A DNA stretch of 64,000 nt, from contig NZ_OZ241747.1 of assembly GCF_965201005.1 (NCBI RefSeq), positions 1 through 64,000 of the forward strand, written 5' to 3'. The notes under the pieces were generated by a model. It made no database searches and was not told the origin of the DNA. It was given only the letters and a program-made list of their open reading frames with translations. The position numbers and the translations under genes are program-made. This stretch comes from Mucilaginibacter_A sp965201005 (lineage in GTDB: Bacteria; Bacteroidota; Bacteroidia; Sphingobacteriales; Sphingobacteriaceae). Of the stretch, positions 51,005 through 59,294 are shown one piece after another (positions within the stretch are counted from its first letter, which is position 1; each line of letters begins with the position of its first letter).

Positions 51005-52387
51005 ATGTCGAAGATTCTGATTATAGATGATGAGCGTGCCATCCGGAGCACCCTGCGGGAGATTTTGGAGTACGAGGATTATCAGGTAGATGATGTAGAT
51101 AATGGTGCCGAAGGTTTAAACCTGATCAAAAGGGGCGATTACAGTTTGGTGCTCTGTGATATCAAAATGAACCGGATGGACGGGCTGGAAGTGCTTACCG
51201 ATGCCCAAACCTACAAACCGGATTTGCCTTTTATCATGATTTCCGGCCACGGGACAGTGGAAACCGCCGTAGAAGCCAGCCGCAAAGGTGCGTTCGATTT
51301 TATCAGTAAACCGCCGGATTTAAACCGTTTGCTGATTACTGTACGCAACGCTTTAGACCGCGGGTCATTGGTTTCAGAAACCAAAGTTTTAAAGAAAAAA
51401 GTTTCTAAAACACGCGAGATTTTGGGCGAATCCCAGGCTATCGGCAAAATAAAAGAAACGATAGAACGCGTGGCACCAACCGAAGCCCGCGTATTGGTAA
51501 CCGGTGCCAACGGAAGTGGTAAAGAACTGGTTGCCCGCTGGCTGCACGAAAAATCTGCCCGCAGCAATGCGGCACTGATCGAGGTAAATTGTGCGGCCAT
51601 CCCTTCAGAACTGATTGAAAGTGAACTGTTCGGGCATGAAAAAGGCTCTTTCACCTCCGCAGTAAAACAACGTATCGGCAAATTTGAATCGGCCAGCGGC
51701 GGCACATTGTTTTTGGATGAGATTGGCGATATGAGTTTATCTGCCCAGGCCAAAGTATTGCGCGCCTTGCAGGAAAATAAAATTGCCCGCGTAGGCGGCG
51801 AAAAGGAAATTGATGTGGACGTGCGCGTGATTGCGGCCACCAACAAAGATTTGCAGAAAGAGATCGAGGCCGGCAATTTCCGGATGGATTTGTACCACCG
51901 TTTAAGCGTGATTTTAATCCACGTTCCGCCGCTTTGTGACCGCCGTGACGATATTCCGCTGCTGACTAAAAGTTTCCTGGAAGAAATTTGTACCGAATAC
52001 GGTATGCCGGTAAAAAAAGTGTCCGAAGCGGGGATCGATGCTTTAAAAGCATTGCCCTGGAGCGGCAACATCCGCGAGTTGCGCAACATGGTGGAGCGGC
52101 TGATTATTTTAAGCGATAAAGTAATTACCGATGCGGATGTAAAAGCATTTGCCAACCCAACCGCGCCGGTTGCCTCAGTTACGGAAACGGCCGGAAATAA
52201 GCAGCCTGATTTTGATAATTTCAAGAATTTCCAGGAATACAAGGATTTTGCAGAGCGCGAGTACATCAAATTCAAACTCGAAAAAAATGGCTGGAATGTA
52301 TCCAAAACCGCGGACGACATTGATATCCAGCGCAGCCATTTATACAGCAAAATTGAAAAATTTGGGTTAAAGCGCGGGGAGAGTTAA
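51005..52387 (+). CDS. NtrC-family response regulator with altered GAFTGA loop
   Basis: Start is the ATG at 51005 (MSKILIIDDERAIRSTLREI). The longer frame runs back into rnpB and is rejected. 460 residues: receiver with D52 (LCDIKMNRMDG), AAA+ domain with Walker A GANGSGKE (167-174) and Walker B LFLDEIGDM, and a C-terminal HTH (NGWNVSKTADDIDIQRSHLYSKI). The sigma-54 contact loop reads GSFTSA (214-219) instead of GAFTGA. This may weaken or change sigma-54 activation, although it could be the normal form in this subfamily. No kinase is adjacent. Confidence 0.94.
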   Translation: MSKILIIDDERAIRSTLREILEYEDYQVDDVDNGAEGLNLIKRGDYSLVLCDIKMNRMDGLEVLTDAQTYKPDLPFIMISGHGTVETAVEASRKGAFDFISKPPDLNRLLITVRNALDRGSLVSETKVLKKKVSKTREILGESQAIGKIKETIERVAPTEARVLVTGANGSGKELVARWLHEKSARSNAALIEVNCAAIPSELIESELFGHEKGSFTSAVKQRIGKFESASGGTLFLDEIGDMSLSAQAKVLRALQENKIARVGGEKEIDVDVRVIAATNKDLQKEIEAGNFRMDLYHRLSVILIHVPPLCDRRDDIPLLTKSFLEEICTEYGMPVKKVSEAGIDALKALPWSGNIRELRNMVERLIILSDKVITDADVKAFANPTAPVASVTETAGNKQPDFDNFKNFQEYKDFAEREYIKFKLEKNGWNVSKTADDIDIQRSHLYSKIEKFGLKRGES

Positions 52388-52395
52388 ATTAGCTG

Positions 52396-52420
52396 ATGCT
52401 TCTTTTACCCTATAAATTTT
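52396..52420 (-). repeat. Dispersed motif copy, GA type
   Basis: ATGCTTCTTTTA then CCCTATAAATTTT, eight bases after the regulator stop. Confidence 0.85.
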
Positions 52421-52445
52421 GTAAGCCCGGGCATTTTCTCAGGCT

Positions 52446-52470
52446 TTTTTTATGCCGGTAAAAACAGTAA
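52446..52470 (+). repeat. Near-match dispersed motif, AC type
   Basis: TTTTTTATGCCGG then TAAAAACAGTAA (last base differs). It faces the copy at 52396, forming a loose inverted pair after the regulator gene. Confidence 0.65.
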
Positions 52471-52511
52471 GTTTTTAAATTTGTCTTTCTCAACATAAAC
52501 CAAATTTAAAA

Positions 52512-52913
52512 ATGGACATTAATTTAGAACAGGCAGAAGCCGTAGCAGCGGCCGCCAAACAAAAAGCCCGGGAAATTGGCGTACCGATGAATGTTGCCGT
52601 GGTAGATGGCGGTGCAAACCTTAAATCGTTTTGCCGGATGGACAATGCCTGGCTCGGTTCGGTGGATATTGCCGTTAAAAAAGCCAAAACCGCCCGTTTT
52701 TTTGATATGGAATCCGGCGATATCGGCACGCTTTCGCAGCCCGGCGGTGCTTTGTATCAGATTGAAGTTTCCAACGGCGGCCTGATTTCTTTTCCGGGCG
52801 GCATCCCCATTAAAAATGCACAAGGCGAAATTGTGGGCGCGATTGGTGTTTCCGGCGGTTCGGTAACGCAAGACCGTGAAGTTGCCCAGGCCGGTGTGGC
52901 CGCTTTTAAGTAA
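52512..52913 (+). CDS. GlcG/HbpS family protein
   Basis: 133 residues of the small alpha/beta GlcG fold. Seen are VPMNVAVVDGGANLKSFCRMDNAW, GALYQIEVSNGGLISFPGGIPI and VGAIGVSGGSVTQDREVAQAG. Family members bind haem (HbpS) or sit in glycolate and cobalamin-linked operons. Here the gene is alone, so no pathway can be assigned. It is cytoplasmic with no signal peptide. The stop codon lies inside a dispersed motif. Confidence 0.92.
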   Translation: MDINLEQAEAVAAAAKQKAREIGVPMNVAVVDGGANLKSFCRMDNAWLGSVDIAVKKAKTARFFDMESGDIGTLSQPGGALYQIEVSNGGLISFPGGIPIKNAQGEIVGAIGVSGGSVTQDREVAQAGVAAFK

Positions 52914-52936
52914 ATTTCAGGCGATAAAAGAAGCAT
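52911..52936 (+). repeat. Dispersed motif copy, GA type
   Basis: TAAATTTCAGGCGA then TAAAAGAAGCAT. The TAA stop of the GlcG-like gene is its first triplet. Confidence 0.85.
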
Positions 52937-52945
52937 CCAAACAGC

Positions 52946-52971
52946 AGCCGGAAACTCTCCGGCTTTTTTTG
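52946..52971 (+). terminator. Intrinsic terminator of the GlcG-like gene
   Basis: Arms AGCCGG and CCGGCT around AAACTCT, followed by seven T. Confidence 0.9.
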
Positions 52972-53048
52972 TGAAACAATTTTTGAAGCGGCCGTTTAAA
53001 ATTATTCTATATTTTAGCACTTTAAACAAACCTTAACATCGCCCAACA

Positions 53049-53399
53049 ATGCACTTTATTATCGAATTACTGGTAAACGCCGGCATGATTTTGCTCCTGT
53101 CGCACTTTTTGCCAACCATCATCATCCGCAACTGGAAAACCGCTATTTTGGTAGCATTGGTTATCGGTTTGCTTAATGCCACGGTTGGCGCAGTGCTCCG
53201 TTTCCCTTTAAATCTGCTCACGCTTTGGCTGCTTTCGTTTTTTGTAAGATTGCTGGTTACCGCCGTGATCATCAAAATTGTAGATTGGATTTTTGACGAT
53301 TTTGAGATCAAAGGCTTTCTGCCTGCGCTTATTTTGGCTGTAGCTTTGGCCATAGATGGCAGCTTTTTATCGTTTGCGCTGCAGCATGGCAACTATTAA
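53049..53399 (+). CDS. Phage holin family (Phage_holin_4_2-like) membrane protein
   Basis: 116 residues with four membrane helices separated by short loops (MILLLSHFLPTIII, ILVALVIGLLNATVGAVL, LLTLWLLSFFVRLLVTAVIIKIVDWIF, LPALILAVALAIDGSFL). The pattern matches the PF04020 proteins, which are ordinary chromosomal genes despite the holin name. Function is unknown. Confidence 0.85.
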   Translation: MHFIIELLVNAGMILLLSHFLPTIIIRNWKTAILVALVIGLLNATVGAVLRFPLNLLTLWLLSFFVRLLVTAVIIKIVDWIFDDFEIKGFLPALILAVALAIDGSFLSFALQHGNY

Positions 53400-53406
53400 A
53401 AAACAA

Positions 53407-53430
53407 ATGCTTCTTTTATAAGGGTAAATT
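53407..53430 (-). repeat. Dispersed motif copy, GA type
   Basis: ATGCTTCTTTTA then TAAGGGTAAATT, in the 53-base gap between convergent genes. Confidence 0.85.
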
Positions 53431-53452
53431 CAGGCAGATCATCAACCAAACC

Positions 53453-53992
53453 TTATTTCGGCCTGAAAAAAGACGAGCGGTTTTTATAAGGCAAAAAATA
53501 ATACGAAGCCGACACGCCAAAAAACGTGGCCGAAGATGCCGTATATCGTCCGCTATAATAAAACTGGCCAAAATTAATGTTGAGGTGCAGCCTGTCTGTG
53601 GCCGAATACTCGATACCCGAAGTAAGTTCTGTTAAAAAATTGTTCGGCGCAGCAACAATATAACCAATGCCCACCGTAAGCGTATTGGTAAATTTGCCCT
53701 GCTGAAAGATGTTGAGGTTGGGCCGAATTTCAAAATAAAACGAAGTATCGCGGCCGTGGATGCGCTCCAGCGTGGTTTTGCCCACATCCACGCCCAAACT
53801 AAACACGTTCCACTGCTTGCCCACTTCTACCGAAAGGTTGGATTTGCCGCCCAGCGTGCCAGCCGTGTTGGTAAGCGAATAATAAACCTGAATATATGTT
53901 AGCGGTTTTTGGGTAGAATCGCTTTGCGCCTGCACATTTAAAGCAAAAACAAAGCAGAAAAACAGTATTAATAGTTTAAGCAGTTTGTACAT
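53453..53992 (-). CDS. Small outer-membrane beta-barrel, hypothetical
   Basis: Start set at the ATG at 53992 (MYKLLKLLILFFCFVFALNV then QAQ), a Sec signal; an upstream ATG adds a second hydrophobic run. The mature 155 residues alternate in the barrel manner and end with aromatic strands (YTASSATFFGVSASYYFLPY). No named family is recognised. It is probably an outer-membrane protein. Confidence 0.72.
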   Translation of the reverse strand: MYKLLKLLILFFCFVFALNVQAQSDSTQKPLTYIQVYYSLTNTAGTLGGKSNLSVEVGKQWNVFSLGVDVGKTTLERIHGRDTSFYFEIRPNLNIFQQGKFTNTLTVGIGYIVAAPNNFLTELTSGIEYSATDRLHLNINFGQFYYSGRYTASSATFFGVSASYYFLPYKNRSSFFRPK

Positions 53993-54084
53993 AAAAAATA
54001 AAAATGCGCAAGCCAAATATACCGGAACTGATCAGTTTTGATGAACAAAATCACCCTGGTTCATAAAAAAATATTGCCGCAAAA

Positions 54085-54109
54085 CTACTTCTTTTATCAC
54101 CCATTTTTT
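54085..54109 (-). repeat. Near-match dispersed motif, GA type
   Basis: CTACTTCTTTTA then TCACCCATTTTTT, beside the 187-bp repeat copy B. Confidence 0.6.
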
Positions 54110-54131
54110 AGCTTTTAAAGTTATGAAGTTT

Positions 54132-54317
54132 GCAAGGCCGCAGGACAGGTAACCACTCCGGTGCGTAGGGATGGCAAAACGCCCGGAGGCGATCCGTCCT
54201 TTCTTGATTTTTTGTTTCTTTTTCATCAAGGAAAAAGAAAAAGAAGAGGAAACGCAGTTCCTGATCAAAAAATGTATGGTAAAAGAAGCATGTTTTACAA
54301 AAACAAACCTGCGGTTG
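54132..54317 (+). repeat. 187-bp dispersed repeat, copy B
   Basis: Colinear with 29301-29487, including the internal GA-type dispersed motif (54267-54291) and the end block CAAACCTGCGGTTG. It fills the gap between the barrel gene and the oxidoreductase gene. The identity covers non-coding sequence only. Confidence 0.85.
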
Positions 54318-54334
54318 ACCCACCATTAATCCCC

Positions 54335-55243
54335 TCAGCTTTTTTCCAATTCCACTACAATCCTTTCGCAAATTTCATGACTGGACAAAGCATCCCGGGC
54401 GGAAATTTGGGTCGGGGTTTTATAAACGACCGCTTGCAAAAAATCATCCGTCATCTGCTCAAAACCGCGTCTGTGCAAAGTCGGTTCCCAGTCATTTCCA
54501 CCCAAATAAACCACGTTTTTATTTTCTTCGGAAACCAAATCCGATACATTATAAGCAGTTTTCTTTTGCGTGGCCGTCATCACTTCCAGTTTCTCTTCTG
54601 TAGTTGCCGTATCGCGGTTCATAATCCCGATGGCAACTTCGCCAGACTTCGATACAAACTGAACAACCAATTGATGCAGCATTTCGCCTTTTTTGATGCC
54701 GTTTACAATTAAATTTTCAATCGGATATGGAAACAAATAATGCAAAGTATCAACCACATGTATAAAATCCTCCACCACAAAACGACGCACAAAATCGGGC
54801 AGGTTTTTACGGTTTTTTTGCAGGATGATCAGCGTTGGCTTCTCTAATTTCAACTGCTGATAAGCGGGCGCATATCTGCGGTTAAAACCAACCATCAGCA
54901 ATAAATTTTTCGCTTCGGCCAATTCCACCAATTGCTTAGATTCCGCATAAACCATTGAAATTGGTTTATCAACAAAAACCGAAATATTGGCTTCCAAAAG
55001 CTGTTTTACAATTTCAAAATGTGCTTCGGTGGCGGCGTTTACAAATGCTGCTTCGATGTCGCCGGAAATTAAACTTTCTATAGTTTTATGCTGATGTGGG
55101 AAACGATATTTTTCGCCCAATTCGTGCAAACGCTTTTCGTTACGCGAACATAAATGAAACTCGAAACCGGCCTTTCCGCTCAAAACCGGCAGGTAAGCTT
55201 TTGTGGCAATATCGCCTAAACCGATAATTCCGATTTTAATCAT
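54335..55243 (-). CDS. Gfo/Idh/MocA family oxidoreductase
   Basis: 302 residues. The Rossmann nucleotide motif is IGIIGLGDIATKAYLPVL. The catalytic lysine motif EKP appears as VDKPISM near residue 94. The C-terminal substrate half is short and lacks a clear sugar-binding signature. Such enzymes oxidise or reduce sugars and related compounds with NAD(P). It has no pathway neighbours. Confidence 0.9.
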   Translation of the reverse strand: MIKIGIIGLGDIATKAYLPVLSGKAGFEFHLCSRNEKRLHELGEKYRFPHQHKTIESLISGDIEAAFVNAATEAHFEIVKQLLEANISVFVDKPISMVYAESKQLVELAEAKNLLLMVGFNRRYAPAYQQLKLEKPTLIILQKNRKNLPDFVRRFVVEDFIHVVDTLHYLFPYPIENLIVNGIKKGEMLHQLVVQFVSKSGEVAIGIMNRDTATTEEKLEVMTATQKKTAYNVSDLVSEENKNVVYLGGNDWEPTLHRRGFEQMTDDFLQAVVYKTPTQISARDALSSHEICERIVVELEKS

Positions 55244-55276
55244 GAGTTGATGTGGATAAACTGCTAATTAAGCAAC

Positions 55277-55301
55277 AATTTTTAGGCGATAAAAACAGCA
55301 T
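55277..55301 (+). repeat. Dispersed motif copy, AC type
   Basis: AATTTTTAGGCGA then TAAAAACAGCAT, near the AC-type consensus. It lies in the shared upstream region of the oxidoreductase and dinB. Confidence 0.88.
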
Positions 55302-55344
55302 CGCATAAAATTATTTCAAAATAAATCTTTCCACAATTTGATTG

Positions 55345-55365
55345 ATTACTAAAAATATTAGCATA
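55345..55365 (+). promoter_or_regulatory. Operator candidate of dinB, shared with the sedolisin gene
   Basis: ATTACTAAAAATATTAG is identical to the sedolisin upstream site; the last four bases differ. It ends 10 bases before the dinB ATG, where a bound repressor would block transcription. Confidence 0.6.
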
Positions 55366-55374
55366 TTTGATTCT

Positions 55375-56667
55375 ATGAACCAGAATTCGATCAAAATACA
55401 AACCGAGCCGCGCGTGCTTTTTGTGGACATGAACAGTTTTTTTGCCCGTTGCGAGCAGCAGGACAATTTTTGGCTGCGCGGAAGGCCGGTTGCGGTTTGC
55501 GTTTATACGGGCAAATTTGGTTTCGCGATTGCGCTTTCGGTGGAGGCCAAACGGATGGGCGTAAAAACCGGGATGCGGCTGAACGAGGCGATGAAAATCT
55601 GTCCGGAGCTGATTCCCGTCGAAAGTCACCCCGAACGTTACCGCCAGTTCCACACCAAAATCATCAACGTTTTAAAGCGATATTGCCCGGAAGTGATCCC
55701 GAAAAGTATTGATGAGGCCATCGTTAACCTTACCAATTACAAAATGGTTTACCCCGATACTGTTTTTATCGCCCAAAAAATAAAGGAAGATATTAAGCGC
55801 GACGTGGGCGACTGGCTAACGTGTTCCATCGGTATTGCGCCAAATGCTTTTCTGGCCAAATTAGGTTCGGATATTGGCGGTTATGATGGCCTGCAGTTGA
55901 TCACCACCCAAAATATCGATGAAAAATTAACTCCGCTAAAACTATCTGATTTGCCCGGGATCGGTAAAAACATGGCTTACCGGTTAGAACGCGCCGGAAT
56001 TTTGACGCCGCTGCAAATGCGCTACACCGCGCCGGAAAGGTTGAAAGCTATTTTTAAAAGTATCGAAGGCATTTACTGGCATTACCGGCTCAATTTTATC
56101 GAAACCGGCATGGCCGTAACGGATTATAAAGGTATGCAGGCCATGCGACAGATTTCTGCCGATAAAAGAAGCAACCCGGAATATATCAACCAGCTTTTTT
56201 TGACGCTTTGCACCACGCTGGAGCGGCGCATGGTGCACCATCATTTTTACTGCCGCAACATTTCTTTTGTGGTGAAGTATGTAGATGAAAGTTGCTGGCA
56301 CGATGGATTTTCGATCACCAACCCGATCCAGGATGCGATCAGTTTGATGCGGATGATCAAAATCCGGGTGGCCAGGTTTGAAGAAACCACGCAATCGCCA
56401 CCGGTTTTGAACGATAAAATTAGCGGTTTGCGCATAATGGTGACCGATTTTGTGAACAACGGAAAAATGCTGTACAGCTTGTTTGAAGATGTGAACCGCG
56501 GCGAAACGGCCCGCAAAACCATGTACGCCATCCAGCAAAAATTTGGTGCCGATAAACTACGGCGTGCCGTGGAAGTAACTGAAGGTAAAGTAGTTGCAGA
56601 TGTAATCGGATTCGGTTGTGTAAAAGATTTAACCGATCTGGATTATATGATTGCGGATGAAAATTAA
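55375..56667 (+). CDS. dinB: Y-family DNA polymerase (DinB/UmuC-like)
   Basis: Start is the ATG at 55375 (MNQNSIKIQTEPRVLFVDMN). The 430 residues carry the palm acidic residues in FVDMNSFFARCEQ and KSIDEA, the fingers IALSVEAKRMGVKTG, the helix-hairpin-helix LSDLPGIGKNMAYRL and a little-finger domain. It performs translesion synthesis. SIDEAIVNLT differs from the common SIDEAYLD, but both acids are kept. Two motif copies (55757 AC and 56162 GA-like) lie in the gene. Repression by damage-responsive control is plausible from the operator. Confidence 0.93.
   Translation: MNQNSIKIQTEPRVLFVDMNSFFARCEQQDNFWLRGRPVAVCVYTGKFGFAIALSVEAKRMGVKTGMRLNEAMKICPELIPVESHPERYRQFHTKIINVLKRYCPEVIPKSIDEAIVNLTNYKMVYPDTVFIAQKIKEDIKRDVGDWLTCSIGIAPNAFLAKLGSDIGGYDGLQLITTQNIDEKLTPLKLSDLPGIGKNMAYRLERAGILTPLQMRYTAPERLKAIFKSIEGIYWHYRLNFIETGMAVTDYKGMQAMRQISADKRSNPEYINQLFLTLCTTLERRMVHHHFYCRNISFVVKYVDESCWHDGFSITNPIQDAISLMRMIKIRVARFEETTQSPPVLNDKISGLRIMVTDFVNNGKMLYSLFEDVNRGETARKTMYAIQQKFGADKLRRAVEVTEGKVVADVIGFGCVKDLTDLDYMIADEN
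55757..55781 (-). repeat. Dispersed motif copy, AC type, inside dinB
   Basis: ATACTGTTTTTA then TCGCCCAAAAAAT, encoding DTVFIAQK. Confidence 0.75.
56151..56173 (+). repeat. Near-match dispersed motif inside dinB
   Basis: GATTTCTGCCGA then TAAAAGAAGCAA (last base differs), encoding ISADKRSN. Confidence 0.6.
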
Positions 56668-56673
56668 CTGTTT

Positions 56674-59178
56674 TTATTCGGCAACTTTCTGCGGATACTG
56701 ATAATCAACCAGCTTCACCACCGCGCGGACCGCACTGTAAGAAACATCATCGCCCAAAGCATTTTTCGCTTCTGTTAGATTTTCAGGCTGATTTTTGCTG
56801 AAGTAATCTTTGATTTTATCTATCATTTCGGCCGGAAAAACCTGCGTGATTTCCAATTCACCTAAATCTGCAAAATAGGCAAGATGTCCTTCAATTGTGC
56901 TGGTTACATAATCACGTTCTGCAGCAATTTCAGCAATTGTTTTTCCGCTTTTGAACAGATCGAAAGAAATTTGTTTGGTATCCGTTTTAGAAATAGTTGA
57001 TGCTGTTTTTACACCTGTTTTTTCGGCAGAACCCGGATTAAAAACCGTTCTTTCGATGTTTTTATTTTTACAATAAGCATTAATGTAAGCCAAAATTGCT
57101 TCGCCGTATTGATGCACTTTGCTTTTGCCGATACCTTTGATCTGTTCCAGTTCTGCTAAAGTAGAAGGCAAAGTTTCAACCAAACTATCTAAAACTTTTT
57201 GATGAAAAACAGTGTAAGCCGGAACATTTTTCTCTTCTGCCAAGCGGTTCCGCCAGTTCCGCAAAGCATTGAACAAATCAGGAAAATTGTATTTTTCGAG
57301 ATCAGTTTCCAACGCTGTTTTTTCGGGGATATTGGTTTTTTCCGCGGCAACCGTTGTAAAATCAATGGCTGCATTGGCTTTGTTTTGAAGATAGGTTAAT
57401 GCCGTAAAACCGTTTGCCGATGCTTCTTTTAGCACCTGAAATTTGATGATTATTTCCTGCTTTAAACCATTTAAGGCCGATAAAACCACTTTTCGGATGG
57501 CTTTGTTATCGGTTTCTACAGGCAGATTTTGTATCGGTAAAAGAAGCATCGGCCCTAACTTTGACAGAAAATAAGTGCTTGCTTTTTTAACACGTTCCTG
57601 CAAAACTTCGTAGTTTTCGGGCAGATGCGGTTGCTGCAATAATTGGTTCAGTTCCTGCTGAAATTTATCGGCCACCGTGTAAATTTCCTTTTCAACAGTG
57701 ATTTTAAGCTGATGCAATGTTGCTGTAAATTTCCCGGCCAGCAGATGATCGTTTTCTTCGGCCACTTTCAGCAAAGCAAAAAACTTGTATCTGATCGGGT
57801 TGAAATCGAACAGTTCGCGCAGCAAAACCTGTTGGAAAGTTTTTTTGGCTTCCGTCAGGCTGTTTTCGGTTGGTGCGTTGCGTTCGCTTTCAATGGTATA
57901 AGTAGCAACAGTTTGATCGGTAATCACGCTTTTTCCTTTCAGCGGAGAACTTAAAACCATGCCTTCCAGCGTTTTACATCTGCTTAAAGCAACGTAAACC
58001 TGGCCGTGGGTAAAAGCATCTTCGGCATCAATAATGGCTTTTTCAAACGTTAAACCCTGACTTTTATGGATCGTAATTGCCCAGGCCAGCCGCAGCGGGT
58101 ATTGCGTAAAACTGCCAACAATATTTTCCTGTACTTCTTTTGTGGATGGATTTAAAGCGTATTTAATGTTTTGCCAAACCATCTGGCCAACGCCAATTTC
58201 ATCTTCATCGCCCTGGCATTTTACATAAATCACTTCATCTGCAATCCGCACAACTTTGCCAATTTTTCCGTTGTAAAAAAGTTTGTCGCGCGAGCTGTCG
58301 TTTTTTACAAACATCACTTGTGCGCCAACTTTCAGCTCCAGATCAAAAACCGTTGGATAAGCAAATTCCGGAAAATCGCCCTGAATAACAGCTTTAAACT
58401 GATGTGTAACTACTTTAAGCTGAGCCAATTTGCTGACATTCAGGTTTTGTGCCGAATTATTGTGCGTGGTCAGCGTGATATAACCTTCACTTTCATTCGG
58501 CTTAAAATCAGGCACATAGCGTTTGTTCAGATCAGCTAAAACTTGCTGCGTGATCCGGTTTTCGCGGATGGCATTTAAAAGGTCGATAAAAGAAGTATCG
58601 GCCTGACGGTAAATATGTTTTAGTTCGATGTTCACCAGCGGCGTTTGTTTGAGAGCGCGGCTGCTGAAAAAAAACATCGTATCGTAATAAGCGCGCAGCA
58701 GTTGCCATTCATCCGGCTTTACAATGGGCGAAAGCTGGTGCAAATCCCCGATCATCAGCAACTGCACGCCGCCAAAAGGCTGATTACGAGATCGATAACG
58801 GCGCAGCACCTCGTCCATTGCATCCAAAACATCAGCGCGCACCATACTAATCTCGTCGATCACCAGCAAATCCAGACTTTTCAGCAGGTTGATTTTTTCC
58901 CGGTTCAACTGTTTTTTAAAAGCGGCGTTACGGTCCGGGTTTTCCTGCGGGATATATGGTCCGAACGGTAACTGAAACAACGAATGAATAGTTACGCCGC
59001 CCGCATTGATAGCCGCCACTCCCGTTGGTGCCACAACTGCAATGCGCTTGTTGGACGTTTTTTTCAACTGGTGCAGAAACGTGGTTTTACCTGTTCCGGC
59101 TTTTCCGGTTAAAAAAATATTGCGGTTGGTATGCTGTACAAAGTTGTTTGCGAGATCAAGTTGCGGGTTTTGCTGCAT
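56674..59178 (-). CDS. Pif1-like helicase with HRDC and RecQ-type HTH domains
   Basis: 834 residues. Superfamily 1 motifs: Walker A GKAGTGKTTFL, motif Ia APTGVAAINAGG, Walker B LLVIDEISMVRADVLD, and the C-terminal helicase motifs (WAITIHKSQGLTF, VYVALSRCKTLEG). An HRDC domain follows near residue 650-710 (AELEQIKGIGKSKVHQYG). A HTH_40 domain ends the protein (SFDLFKSGKTIAEIAAERDY). It probably unwinds G-quadruplex or stalled-fork DNA. Its 3' end is six bases from dinB's, so the two repair genes converge. Four exact dispersed motifs lie inside it, more than in any other gene here. Confidence 0.93.
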   Translation of the reverse strand: MQQNPQLDLANNFVQHTNRNIFLTGKAGTGKTTFLHQLKKTSNKRIAVVAPTGVAAINAGGVTIHSLFQLPFGPYIPQENPDRNAAFKKQLNREKINLLKSLDLLVIDEISMVRADVLDAMDEVLRRYRSRNQPFGGVQLLMIGDLHQLSPIVKPDEWQLLRAYYDTMFFFSSRALKQTPLVNIELKHIYRQADTSFIDLLNAIRENRITQQVLADLNKRYVPDFKPNESEGYITLTTHNNSAQNLNVSKLAQLKVVTHQFKAVIQGDFPEFAYPTVFDLELKVGAQVMFVKNDSSRDKLFYNGKIGKVVRIADEVIYVKCQGDEDEIGVGQMVWQNIKYALNPSTKEVQENIVGSFTQYPLRLAWAITIHKSQGLTFEKAIIDAEDAFTHGQVYVALSRCKTLEGMVLSSPLKGKSVITDQTVATYTIESERNAPTENSLTEAKKTFQQVLLRELFDFNPIRYKFFALLKVAEENDHLLAGKFTATLHQLKITVEKEIYTVADKFQQELNQLLQQPHLPENYEVLQERVKKASTYFLSKLGPMLLLPIQNLPVETDNKAIRKVVLSALNGLKQEIIIKFQVLKEASANGFTALTYLQNKANAAIDFTTVAAEKTNIPEKTALETDLEKYNFPDLFNALRNWRNRLAEEKNVPAYTVFHQKVLDSLVETLPSTLAELEQIKGIGKSKVHQYGEAILAYINAYCKNKNIERTVFNPGSAEKTGVKTASTISKTDTKQISFDLFKSGKTIAEIAAERDYVTSTIEGHLAYFADLGELEITQVFPAEMIDKIKDYFSKNQPENLTEAKNALGDDVSYSAVRAVVKLVDYQYPQKVAE
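57000..57024 (-). repeat. Dispersed motif copy, AC type, in the helicase gene
   Basis: ATGCTGTTTTTA then CACCTGTTTTTT, encoding KTGVKTAST. Confidence 0.75.
57420..57444 (-). repeat. Dispersed motif copy, GA type, in the helicase gene
   Basis: ATGCTTCTTTTA then GCACCTGAAATTT, encoding FQVLKEAS. Confidence 0.75.
57525..57549 (+). repeat. Dispersed motif copy, GA type, in the helicase gene
   Basis: GATTTTGTATCGG then TAAAAGAAGCAT, encoding MLLLPIQN. It lies 81 bases from the copy at 57420 and in the other orientation. Confidence 0.75.
58572..58598 (+). repeat. Dispersed motif copy, GA type, in the helicase gene
   Basis: CATTTAAAAGGTCGA then TAAAAGAAGTAT, encoding DTSFIDLLN. Confidence 0.75.
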
Positions 59179-59242
59179 AAAACAATGATAAGAAATTTAG
59201 CAATAATATTAAAACGAAATTTTTTATTGTTTAAGGAAACTA

Positions 59243-59250
59243 TAATTTTG
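59243..59250 (+). promoter_or_regulatory. -7 box upstream of hicBA
   Basis: TAATTTTG fits TAnnTTTG, 44 bases before the hicB start. No clear -33 element. Confidence 0.45.
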
Positions 59251-59294
59251 ATTGTCTATTGTTGTTATAATTCCTATCTTCAAATAAAAAAACA

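Noticed and set aside
1981..53399. Two holin-family proteins (1981-2331 and 53049-53399) as signs of a prophage
   Set aside because: No other phage genes are near either one; both families are common in ordinary bacterial chromosomes.
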